From contig CAZWVR010000045.1 in the NCBI GenBank assembly GCA_964637235.1, positions 1 through 17,520 of the forward strand: a stretch of DNA of 17,520 nucleotides. The letters run 5' to 3'. This document shows positions 6,739 to 13,750 of this stretch, one piece after another. The stretch comes from CAZWVR01 sp964637235 (GTDB taxonomy: Bacteria > Bacteroidota > Bacteroidia > Bacteroidales > S143-33). How positions within the stretch are numbered: position 1 is the stretch's first letter; each line of letters starts with the position of its first letter. A program made the translations under genes and the position numbers. The notes under the pieces are model-generated. The model saw only the letters and a list, made by a program, of their open reading frames with translations. It was not told the DNA's origin and ran no database searches.

Positions 6739-9152
6739 AAAAACTATTTTTCACTTTGGTTTTCATATTTATATTCGGGTTTATATCATATTCTCAGTTA
6801 GCAAAATTAAACAAGGGAATTATTTTGGGGACAGTAATAGACCAAAACCAGAAACCATTGCAATATGCGACTGTTTCTGTGTTGAATACTAAGGACAGCT
6901 TAGTAGCAGGAAAAATGACCGATACAACTGGAATGTTTCTATTTCGTGATATTCCATTTGGAATGTATAAAGTAGAGGTTAAATTTATTGGATTTAAACG
7001 TAAGGTGATTTCAAATATAAAACTATCCAAAGATACACCTTTTGTAAATATTGGTAAAATAGAGATTTTACCTGAGGGCAAAGAACTTCAAGGAGTAGAA
7101 ATTACAGGCGTAAAATCTACTGTAAAATATGAAGTAGATAAAAAAGTAGTTTATCCTTCCAAAGATTTACAAGCTAATGGAGGCAGTGCTGCTGACGCAT
7201 TGCGTAGTGTGCCTTCTGTACAAGTTGATATTGAAGGAAATGTTTCCCTCAGAGGTAGCAATAATTTTCAGGTACTTATAAATGGTAAACCAACGGTACT
7301 TGAAGGCAGTGAAGCTCTTAAACAAATACCCGCTGCTAATATCAGTAGAATTGAAATCATTACAAATCCTTCTGCAAAATATGACCCTGATGGTGTGGCT
7401 GGAATTATAAATATAATTACTAAAAAAGGGGCAGACGAAGGTCTTAGTGGTAAAATTAGTTTATCCTTTGACAATTTTGGCTCAAAACAGATTAACGCAT
7501 ATATTATGTATCGAAAACGAAAAATTGAAACGCTTTTGGAGATTTCTTATTACAATAAAACACAGCAATTATTTTATAATTCTAATATGACTATTTTTGA
7601 CAACACATTCCTTAATTCCGATACTATCACTAATACTTTTTATCCATATAGCCTTAAATTTTCTTTTAACTTTTTCCCAAATGATAAAAATACTTTAACC
7701 TATAATTTTCAGATAGGCAAAAAAAATTTCTCATTTAATACAATCGGCAAAAAAAGTCAATGGATAAATAATCAATCTACTTTTTTCTATGAAAATATAC
7801 AAAATAGCCATTCAGGTCCTTATTTTCAGTCTGATATTAACTATGAGCATAAAACTCAAAATTCTAAGCTTGCTTCATTTATACAAATGAGTTATTTTTT
7901 GGAAAAACAAAATAATTCACTTAGGTATGATACTACTGATAGTGATTTTAAGCTTTTAGAAAACAAAATTTTTATGCAAAAAGTCTCTTCGTCTAAAAAA
8001 CAAATGAAAGGGCGCTTTCAAACTGATTATACGAAAAAAATCGGACAAGGACAATTGGAAACAGGTGTTGCACTTCGTTATCTTAATGAGAAGCTTAATT
8101 TAAACTTTCTCACATTTAACAATAACTTGAATTCATGGATAGAAAATGCGGAGTATTCTTATCCTTTGAATTTTAATAGAACAATTGCAGCCGCTTATAT
8201 TACATATTCAAACAATTTTGCTTTTTTGAATTATAAAATCGGTCTTCGGGCTGAATATACTGATAGATACATAGAAATTAAAGACGCTAAAACTCGAATT
8301 TTAAGATGGGACTATTTCCCGTCATTGCATTTGAACACCAAAACTAAAAATAATTGGAATTTTCAGCTCGGATATAGCCGTAGAATTAATAGACCTAGTA
8401 TCTGGCAACTTGATAGTATTCCTATTTTTGTAAATATTAACACAATAAATTATGGTAATCCGTATATACTCCCAGAATTAACAGATTCTTATGAATTTAA
8501 TGTTATGAAAAAGTTTTCTCATAATTCTATATCTGTGGAAACATATTATAGATATGGACATAACCCATTTTCTCAGATACAGAAGCCCTTGGACGAAAGA
8601 ACCTCTTTATGGACATGGGTAAACGCTGACTTCTCAGAAGCTTTAGGTAGTGAAATTTCTACAAATCTAATATTATTTCATCTATTTATGCTTTACGCAT
8701 CCGCAGATTTTTATAAGTATAGAATTAAAGGTACTTTGGAAACACAACAGATTGATAAACAGTCTTTTATTTATAATGGAAAAGCTTTTTTGATGATGAT
8801 GTTGCCTACCAAAACTATGATACAGGTAGGGGCATTTATGACTGGAAAACAAATAACTCTGTCTGGTCAAAGAAGTCCTTTATGGGTTTCAATAGGTGGT
8901 TTACGGCAGTCTTTTTTGAAAAATCGTATAAATTTGAGCTTTACTATCATTGGATTATTTAATAAATTGGCATTAGATATGACTTCAAACTTAAATGGTT
9001 TCGTGAGTACTACTCATATTGAGATGCCCAGAAATTATATGTTTTCTTTAAGTGTTAGATTGGGACATTTTAAAGATACTTTTAGAAAAATGCACAAAGA
9101 CCAGCAGCAGGAAAATAATTCTATTCCTTTTATGGGCACAGGTACTTATTGA
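6735..9152 (+). CDS. Outer-membrane beta-barrel receptor, TonB-dependent-receptor-like
   Basis: This is an 805-residue outer-membrane protein. Residues 1-20 form a signal peptide (MKKLFFTLVFIFIFGFISYS). Residues about 27-112 form a carboxypeptidase-regulatory-like domain (ILGTVIDQNQKPLQYATVSV and IPFGMYKVEVKFIGFKRK). Residues about 130-231 are a TonB plug domain (ADALRSVPSVQVDIEGNVSL, VLINGKPTVLEG, NPSAKYDPDGVAGIINIITK). The rest is an outer-membrane barrel of the OMP_b-brl_3 type, with aromatic strands such as NFQLGYSRRINRP. The protein ends in a charged tail and GTGTY in place of a classical terminal phenylalanine strand. I see no clear TonB box. Such proteins may import a ligand or act as signalling or structural barrels. 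It is the last gene of the operon, starting 4 bp inside the previous one (ATGA), and is followed by the terminator at 9325-9360. The substrate cannot be read from the sequence. Confidence 0.9.
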   Translation: MKKLFFTLVFIFIFGFISYSQLAKLNKGIILGTVIDQNQKPLQYATVSVLNTKDSLVAGKMTDTTGMFLFRDIPFGMYKVEVKFIGFKRKVISNIKLSKDTPFVNIGKIEILPEGKELQGVEITGVKSTVKYEVDKKVVYPSKDLQANGGSAADALRSVPSVQVDIEGNVSLRGSNNFQVLINGKPTVLEGSEALKQIPAANISRIEIITNPSAKYDPDGVAGIINIITKKGADEGLSGKISLSFDNFGSKQINAYIMYRKRKIETLLEISYYNKTQQLFYNSNMTIFDNTFLNSDTITNTFYPYSLKFSFNFFPNDKNTLTYNFQIGKKNFSFNTIGKKSQWINNQSTFFYENIQNSHSGPYFQSDINYEHKTQNSKLASFIQMSYFLEKQNNSLRYDTTDSDFKLLENKIFMQKVSSSKKQMKGRFQTDYTKKIGQGQLETGVALRYLNEKLNLNFLTFNNNLNSWIENAEYSYPLNFNRTIAAAYITYSNNFAFLNYKIGLRAEYTDRYIEIKDAKTRILRWDYFPSLHLNTKTKNNWNFQLGYSRRINRPSIWQLDSIPIFVNINTINYGNPYILPELTDSYEFNVMKKFSHNSISVETYYRYGHNPFSQIQKPLDERTSLWTWVNADFSEALGSEISTNLILFHLFMLYASADFYKYRIKGTLETQQIDKQSFIYNGKAFLMMMLPTKTMIQVGAFMTGKQITLSGQRSPLWVSIGGLRQSFLKNRINLSFTIIGLFNKLALDMTSNLNGFVSTTHIEMPRNYMFSLSVRLGHFKDTFRKMHKDQQQENNSIPFMGTGTY

Positions 9153-9324
9153 TTTTGTAAGAGAATCATAGATTTTTTGGAGAAGCAAAAAAGAAAAGAA
9201 TGTAATCGATGTTGTAATAGTTTGATTTTTAAAGTATTATTTTTCAATGCGAAGCAATTTTGTAAATTAAGATAATTTTCTTATTTTCAAGCTTTTGTGC
9301 TTTCTAACTTCTTTTCTAATTACA

Positions 9325-9360
9325 ACAAACGGGGGCTTTTATATTGCCCCTGTTTGTTTT
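9325..9360 (+). terminator. Strong intrinsic terminator of the ABC-GntR-receptor operon
   Basis: The arms ACAAACGGGGGC (9325-9336) and GCCCCTGTTTGT (9346-9357) pair over 12 bp with one G-U, around a 9-nt loop, and a short T-run follows. It lies 172 bp after the receptor stop, between convergent genes. The T-run favours the plus strand, but the hairpin could also stop transcripts of the minus-strand gene ending at 9393. The remainder of 9153-9392 shows no gene or RNA that I can support. Confidence 0.85.
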
Positions 9361-9392
9361 GGAGTTTGATATAGCACATTAAACGATAATTT

Positions 9393-12300
9393 TTATCTAA
9401 CAATTACTATTAAGCCTTTCTCTATTATACCATTGGGAGTTTGACTGATAAACCAATAATTGCCTGAGGGAAGTGGCTTGCCTTCTAAAGTTCCATCCCA
9501 ACCATTAGGGAATTGCTCTGAATAAAATCCGCCTAATAGAACGCCGTTTGCATTATAAATTCTAATATAGGTTTGTTTAGGTAAGTTTTTGCTATATATC
9601 CAATAATCGTTTATTCCGTCGCCATTTGGGCTTAAAATGAAGTTTATTTCCGGAATCTCCTCATTTTTTATTTTCATATAATAGCAAGAAGAAGTATCTA
9701 TGCAATTTCTGTCAGATATTATTACTGCATAGCCTCCATTTTTTGTTGGTCTAAAGATTTTATTATTTGCATCGCTAATTATTTCTTGCGTTTCACAATT
9801 TATCCATTGGTAATGAACTCCTTCTGCATTACTAATAAGTGTACTGTCAGTTTGTGTAATACTTGTATCCAGTTTTATAAAGCTTAATTTTATTGTGATA
9901 ATACTATCGCAGAGAGCGGAGTTTTCTATTGTGTCGGAGTAAGTACCTTCTTGCGTCCATACATATTTCCCAGATGGCGAGACGAAGCTATCGCATACTA
10001 CTGTATCGATTTGTGCGTAGGATTTTAATATTTGTAGGTTTATTGTGATAATACTATCGCAGAGAACGGAGTTTTCTATTGTGTCGGAGTAGGTACCTTC
10101 TTGCATCCATACATATTTCCCAGATGGCGAGACGAAGCTATCGCATACGGCGGTATCGATTTGTGCGTAGGATTTTAATATTTGTAGGTTTATTGTGATA
10201 ATACTATCGCANNNNNNNNNNNNNNNNNNNNNNNNNNNNNNNNNNNNNNNNNNNNNNNNNNNNNNNNNNNNNNNNNNNNNNNNNNNNNNNNNNNNNNNNN
10301 NNNNNNNNNNNTTTATTGTGATAATACTATCGCAGAGAGCGGAGTTTTCTATTGTGTCGGAGTAAGTACCTTCTTGCGTCCACACGTATTGTCCTGAGGG
10401 AGAGATGAAGCTATCGCATACGGCGGTATCAATTTCTGCGTAAGACTTTAATATTTGCAGGTTTATTGTGATAATGCTATCGCAGCCATCGGCGTTTTCT
10501 ATTGTGTCGGAGTAGGTACCTTCTTGCGTCCATACATATTGCCCAGATGGCGAGATGAGGCTATCGCATACGGCAGTATCTATGTTTGCATAAGTAGGCA
10601 AGCATAGTTTTAGTTTTGAAATAAAAACGTCTTGATTGCCATTAAAATTGGTATTATATACATTACCATATACAGGAAAATCAGGTGAAGTTGTATATCC
10701 ACTTATGATGGTTTGGTCGGAGTTTGTATCATAAGCTAAGGATAAAGCTACATCATCGTTTATCCCTCCTATATACGAGGAATATTTTAATACTGAATAT
10801 TCAGGATTTAATTTTGTAATAAATACGTCGTAATAGCCATTATATATTCCATCAAATGCTCCTGCTGTAAAAGGGAAGTCTCCTGATGAGGTAAATCCTG
10901 TAAATATGATATTCCCCTTATTGTCTATTGTTATATCCTTAGCTACATCATCTCCACTGCCGCCTATATACGAGGAATAGACTATATAATTATTAAATTT
11001 CAATATAAAGCAATCTTTACCACCACGTCTGGTATTACTAAAAGCATTTGCAGTAGTTGGGAAGTTATCCGATTCGGTATATCCTGTTATATAGAAGTTC
11101 CTTGCACTATCTAAATAACTTGCATTTGCGTAATCGTTGTTACTGCCTCCCATATAAGTAGAAAATATAAGTAAATTTTGGAATGGATTAGAAGGTGGTT
11201 TTAATATACTGAAAAAAATATCAATGCCGCCTTGAATAGAGCTACTATTTGTAATAGGAAAGTCATTTGAGTTAGTTGTTCCAGTGAAGTATATAGTATC
11301 ATTTTTTACTTTTATGGAGCTTGCGTAGTCATTTTGGGAGCCTCCTAAATATGAGCAATACAGTAATTGATTATTATTACCGAATTTAGCAATGAAAGCA
11401 TCAGTCTTTCCTGAGTATGCATATCCATCTATATACATAGGGGTAGGCAGGTCATCAGAATTTGTATTACCTGCGATATAAATATTTTCATTTTCTACAT
11501 AGATGGATTTTGCTATGTCTCTTCTATTTCCTCCGAAATATGTAGAATAATACAAATTTCCGTCATATGTTAGGATAGTTAAAAATGCATCGGAGATACC
11601 GTTGAGGTTTTCTTGGTAGGGATTATTTTCTACTGGAAAATTTGCCGAACGAGTTTTACCTGCGATGTATATATAATCCCCGTATAAAGTAAATGTTAAA
11701 GCTTTATCTGTATTATTTCCTCCAATGAATGTAGAATATATCAGTTGAGAGGCATCAGGAGAAAGTTTACTAATAAAAGCATCGGTATTATTGAGTATTG
11801 TGTCATAAGCTCCTGTTGTTGTAGGGAAATTTTCAGATGCTGTATATCCGCAGATATAGACGTTTCCGTATTCATCAGTTAAAATATCATTGGCTTGTTC
11901 ATTATCGTTCCCTCCTAAAAGCATAGACCATATCATTGGGTCTATAATTAGGGTTTGTTGTGTATCGTATTTACCTATGTTAAATTTTACCGTTTGTTTG
12001 TGAAGTTTAAAATTGCATATAATGTTTTTGTTATCTTTTTTTTGATAGGCTAATAATTGTGTGTGTTTAATTGTGCCGAAGCGAGTGGCAATTTTCAGAT
12101 TTTTATTAGTATCTAATTTTATGCTATTTGTACCTTTTAGAGCGAAAGCTATCTGTTTTGGATTTCCACCGGGATATATGATTAAATCGTAGCGTAAATT
12201 GCCTTTCTTATCAATGTAATATCGGATATCAATATTTTTGTATAAATTTTTTATTAGGATTTGTTTGTATGCGTGAACTTTTTTAATGCGTTTTTTACCG

Positions 12301-12641
12301 ATAAAAAAATTAAAATACGTTGATATAGTGTCGTATGCTTCTATTGTGATATTGGGATTAGAATTTTTGAATAATGTTTTTATAATTTGACCTTTTTTTA
12401 GGAATTCTGCATTTGAGACTTTTGTATTCTTTTCAATTTTAAAATAATCATATACTAAGCCTTGGCGGGTTATCCAGATATATAGATTACTTTTTTTGTA
12501 TAGGAAAAGTACTTCGGGGTTCCATTGCCCATTATTTTCAATAAAAAAGTTTTTAGATACCGGCTCAATATTACTTAATTGCGCTTTAATACTTAATAAT
12601 AGTACATTAAGAAGTATGTATAAAATACTTAAAAAACGCAT
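9393..12641 (-). CDS. T9SS type-B surface protein: seven SBBP repeats, 50-residue tandem array, CHU_C-type C-terminus (contains assembly gap)
   Basis: The displayed frame is 1,082 residues, but 34 are unknown because of the N run. Residues 1-20 form a signal peptide (MRFLSILYILLNVLLLSIKA). Residues about 30-235 match the N-terminal domain often found before SBBP repeats (FFIENNGQWNPEVLF; DUF7948-like). Residues 236-679 hold seven repeats of about 62 residues with the pattern YSxYxGGxxxDxA, then ITGYTxSxxFP, then DxFIxKL. These are SBBP beta-propeller repeats, and seven would close a standard propeller. From about 683 to 920 runs a tandem array with a 50-residue unit (AxIDTAVCDS, SPSGxYVWTQEGTYSDTIEN, CDSIITINLQILKS). 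Residues about 999-1082 form a gliding-motility-associated C-terminal domain (INFILSPNGDGINDYW, PLPSGNYWF), the type B T9SS signal. The protein should be exported to the cell surface. Function beyond adhesion or display is unknown. True length depends on the gap. Confidence 0.92.
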   Translation of the reverse strand: MRFLSILYILLNVLLLSIKAQLSNIEPVSKNFFIENNGQWNPEVLFLYKKSNLYIWITRQGLVYDYFKIEKNTKVSNAEFLKKGQIIKTLFKNSNPNITIEAYDTISTYFNFFIGKKRIKKVHAYKQILIKNLYKNIDIRYYIDKKGNLRYDLIIYPGGNPKQIAFALKGTNSIKLDTNKNLKIATRFGTIKHTQLLAYQKKDNKNIICNFKLHKQTVKFNIGKYDTQQTLIIDPMIWSMLLGGNDNEQANDILTDEYGNVYICGYTASENFPTTTGAYDTILNNTDAFISKLSPDASQLIYSTFIGGNNTDKALTFTLYGDYIYIAGKTRSANFPVENNPYQENLNGISDAFLTILTYDGNLYYSTYFGGNRRDIAKSIYVENENIYIAGNTNSDDLPTPMYIDGYAYSGKTDAFIAKFGNNNQLLYCSYLGGSQNDYASSIKVKNDTIYFTGTTNSNDFPITNSSSIQGGIDIFFSILKPPSNPFQNLLIFSTYMGGSNNDYANASYLDSARNFYITGYTESDNFPTTANAFSNTRRGGKDCFILKFNNYIVYSSYIGGSGDDVAKDITIDNKGNIIFTGFTSSGDFPFTAGAFDGIYNGYYDVFITKLNPEYSVLKYSSYIGGINDDVALSLAYDTNSDQTIISGYTTSPDFPVYGNVYNTNFNGNQDVFISKLKLCLPTYANIDTAVCDSLISPSGQYVWTQEGTYSDTIENADGCDSIITINLQILKSYAEIDTAVCDSFISPSGQYVWTQEGTYSDTIENSALCDSIITIXXXXXXXXXXXXXXXXXXXXXXXXXXXXXXXXXXCDSIITINLQILKSYAQIDTAVCDSFVSPSGKYVWMQEGTYSDTIENSVLCDSIITINLQILKSYAQIDTVVCDSFVSPSGKYVWTQEGTYSDTIENSALCDSIITIKLSFIKLDTSITQTDSTLISNAEGVHYQWINCETQEIISDANNKIFRPTKNGGYAVIISDRNCIDTSSCYYMKIKNEEIPEINFILSPNGDGINDYWIYSKNLPKQTYIRIYNANGVLLGGFYSEQFPNGWDGTLEGKPLPSGNYWFISQTPNGIIEKGLIVIVR
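9891..10613 (-). repeat. 150-bp tandem repeat array inside the type-B surface protein
   Basis: Units recur at a 150-bp period: the block TATTGTGATAATxCTATCGC starts at 9891, 10041, 10191, 10314 and 10464, with the gap between the third and fourth. The first two full units differ at about six of 150 positions by eye, including at third codon positions, while the units at 10314 and 10464 are more diverged. Each unit encodes 50 residues with two CDS motifs. The near-identity points to recent duplication or gene conversion and explains why assembly failed here. Confidence 0.92.
10212..10311. other. Assembly gap, exactly 100 Ns
   Basis: The run of 100 Ns lies inside the 150-bp repeat array. Exactly 100 is the usual placeholder for a gap of unknown size. 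If the period holds, the missing stretch should be 127 bp plus a multiple of 150. Both 100 and 127 preserve the same reading frame, so the open frame across the Ns is not evidence of the true length. Confidence 0.97.
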
Positions 12642-12705
12642 TTTTTATAATCTATATAAAAGTAGATTTATGTATGGAACAGTCTAATTTTTAATTTTTT
12701 TATTC

Positions 12706-12746
12706 ACTCCAAGCCCCTCTGATTAAAGACAGAGGGGGGAGTTTTT
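12706..12746. terminator. GC-rich hairpin between two minus-strand genes
   Basis: CCCCTCTG (12714-12721) pairs with CAGAGGGG (12730-12737) around an 8-nt loop. The stem extends through ACTCC (12706-12710) with GGAGT (12738-12742), leaving AAG as a bulge. It lies 15 bp beyond the end of the mscS gene, where a minus-strand terminator is expected. However, the T-run (12742-12746) follows on the plus strand, and the minus-strand 3' flank is A-rich. I call it a probable terminator of uncertain polarity. Confidence 0.5.
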
Positions 12747-12761
12747 CGCAGTCACTAATAT

Positions 12762-13571
12762 TTAATTATGTATATGAACGTCCATTTGTGGATAAGGAAT
12801 ATTGATACCTTCTTTTGCGAAGGTTTCGTATATTTTTTTATTCATATCAAAGAATACATTCCAATAATCTTCTTTATTTACCCAAGCTCTAACAGTCAGG
12901 TTTACAGAGCTATCAGCAAGTTCTGCAACTGCTATAAAAACTTCGGGATTTTTTAGAATTCTTGGATCTTGATCGCATAATTGTTTTATTATTTGTTTAG
13001 CTTTATCCACATCGTCACCGTATCCTATGCCTATTGTCCAGTCAACCCTTCTCGTTTTTTCTGTGGTATAGTTTATCATAGAGCTACCAGCAAGGGCACT
13101 GTTGGGTATAATAATAGTTCTATTATCAGGAGTTTTTAGTATTGTATTAAAGAGCTGTATTTCACTGACGCTGCCTAAATATCCTTGTGCTTCAATCACA
13201 TCACCGACTTTAAAAGGTTTGAATAATAGTATCATAACGCCTCCTGCAAAATTTTGTAGAGTTCCGGAAAGCGCCATACCTATGGCTAATCCTGCTGCAC
13301 CTAACACAGCAATAAAAGATGTCATTTCAATACCCAACATTGCCAATACGCTGATAATCAGCATTATTTGCAGCAGGGTCTTTACAATGTTTTTCAGAAA
13401 CGGTTTTAACGTATCGTCGGTTTTCTTTTTATCAAGCATTTTTCCGAAAGCTTTTGTTAAGCCTTTAATAACCCATCTTCCTATAATCCATACTACTATT
13501 GCACCAAGTAATTTAGTACCATAGGTAATGCCAATTTCAGTGATTAATGAAAGAATGCTTTTAATACTCAT
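12762..13571 (-). CDS. Small-conductance mechanosensitive channel, MscS family
   Basis: This 269-residue inner-membrane channel opens under membrane tension and releases solutes during hypo-osmotic shock. It has the three-helix minimal MscS layout: TM1 about 20-36, TM2 about 62-81, and pore-lining TM3 about 83-117. TM3 shows the family's glycine/alanine pattern (VLGAAGLAIGMALSGTLQNF) and leads into GGVMILLFKPFKVGDVIEA. The beta domain follows (about 118-175, including GSVSEIQLFNTILKTPDNRT and IIPNSALAGSSMINYTT). The C-terminal alpha/beta domain runs to the end (VDWTIGIGYGDDVDKAK, then IPYPQMDVHIHN). The length is typical of the short MscS class. It is divergent from sufB, with 179 bp between the two starts, and has no partner gene. 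The ATG at 13571 gives the expected N-terminal amphipathic stretch. Confidence 0.95.
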   Translation of the reverse strand: MSIKSILSLITEIGITYGTKLLGAIVVWIIGRWVIKGLTKAFGKMLDKKKTDDTLKPFLKNIVKTLLQIMLIISVLAMLGIEMTSFIAVLGAAGLAIGMALSGTLQNFAGGVMILLFKPFKVGDVIEAQGYLGSVSEIQLFNTILKTPDNRTIIIPNSALAGSSMINYTTEKTRRVDWTIGIGYGDDVDKAKQIIKQLCDQDPRILKNPEVFIAVAELADSSVNLTVRAWVNKEDYWNVFFDMNKKIYETFAKEGINIPYPQMDVHIHN

Positions 13572-13662
13572 AGCTGTAATTTTTTTGTTTTGAGAGGCTA
13601 AAATTATATAAAATTTTTAAAAACTAAAAATAATTTTTCTTGAATAATTTTAGTGAATAAAA

Positions 13663-13694
13663 TTTGACATTTTAAATAAAAAGTTTTTTCTTTG
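13663..13694 (+). promoter_or_regulatory. Probable promoter of the suf operon
   Basis: TTTG (13663-13666) is followed, after 20 bp, by TTTCTTTG (13687-13694), a 7-of-8 match to the Bacteroidetes -7 box TAnnTTTG with the usual spacing. Transcription would start near 13699-13703, at the edge of the palindrome at 13702-13720, leaving a leader of about 50 nt before the sufB ATG. Confidence 0.55.
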
Positions 13695-13701
13695 CAATAT
13701 A

Positions 13702-13720
13702 ATTTAGAATTATTCTAAAT
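13702..13720. promoter_or_regulatory. Fur/PerR-like palindrome at the suf promoter
   Basis: ATTTAGAAT (13702-13710) and ATTCTAAAT (13712-13720) are perfect 9-bp arms around a single T. The inner 15 bp, TTAGAATTATTCTAA, have the 7-1-7 layout of Fur-family boxes. They match the Bacillus PerR box TTATAATnATTATAA except for one symmetrical change in each arm. The site covers the predicted suf start, 30 bp before the ATG. Suf operons are commonly controlled by iron or oxidative stress, for example by Fur in Escherichia coli. Which regulator binds here cannot be told from sequence. Confidence 0.6.
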
Positions 13721-13750
13721 AACTATTTAAACTTTGAAAAATTAAGTGAT

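Noticed and set aside
9153..9324. Possible small gene or RNA between the convergent genes
   Set aside because: No open frame with a plausible start, no stable structure and no promoter match were seen before the terminator.
9891..10613. CRISPR-like periodic repeat
   Set aside because: The 150-bp period is entirely coding, has no unique spacers, and encodes a 50-residue protein repeat.
13102..13524. Plus-strand open frame of 140 codons
   Set aside because: It is fully antisense to the clear mscS gene; its composition is the complement of the MscS beta domain and TM3.
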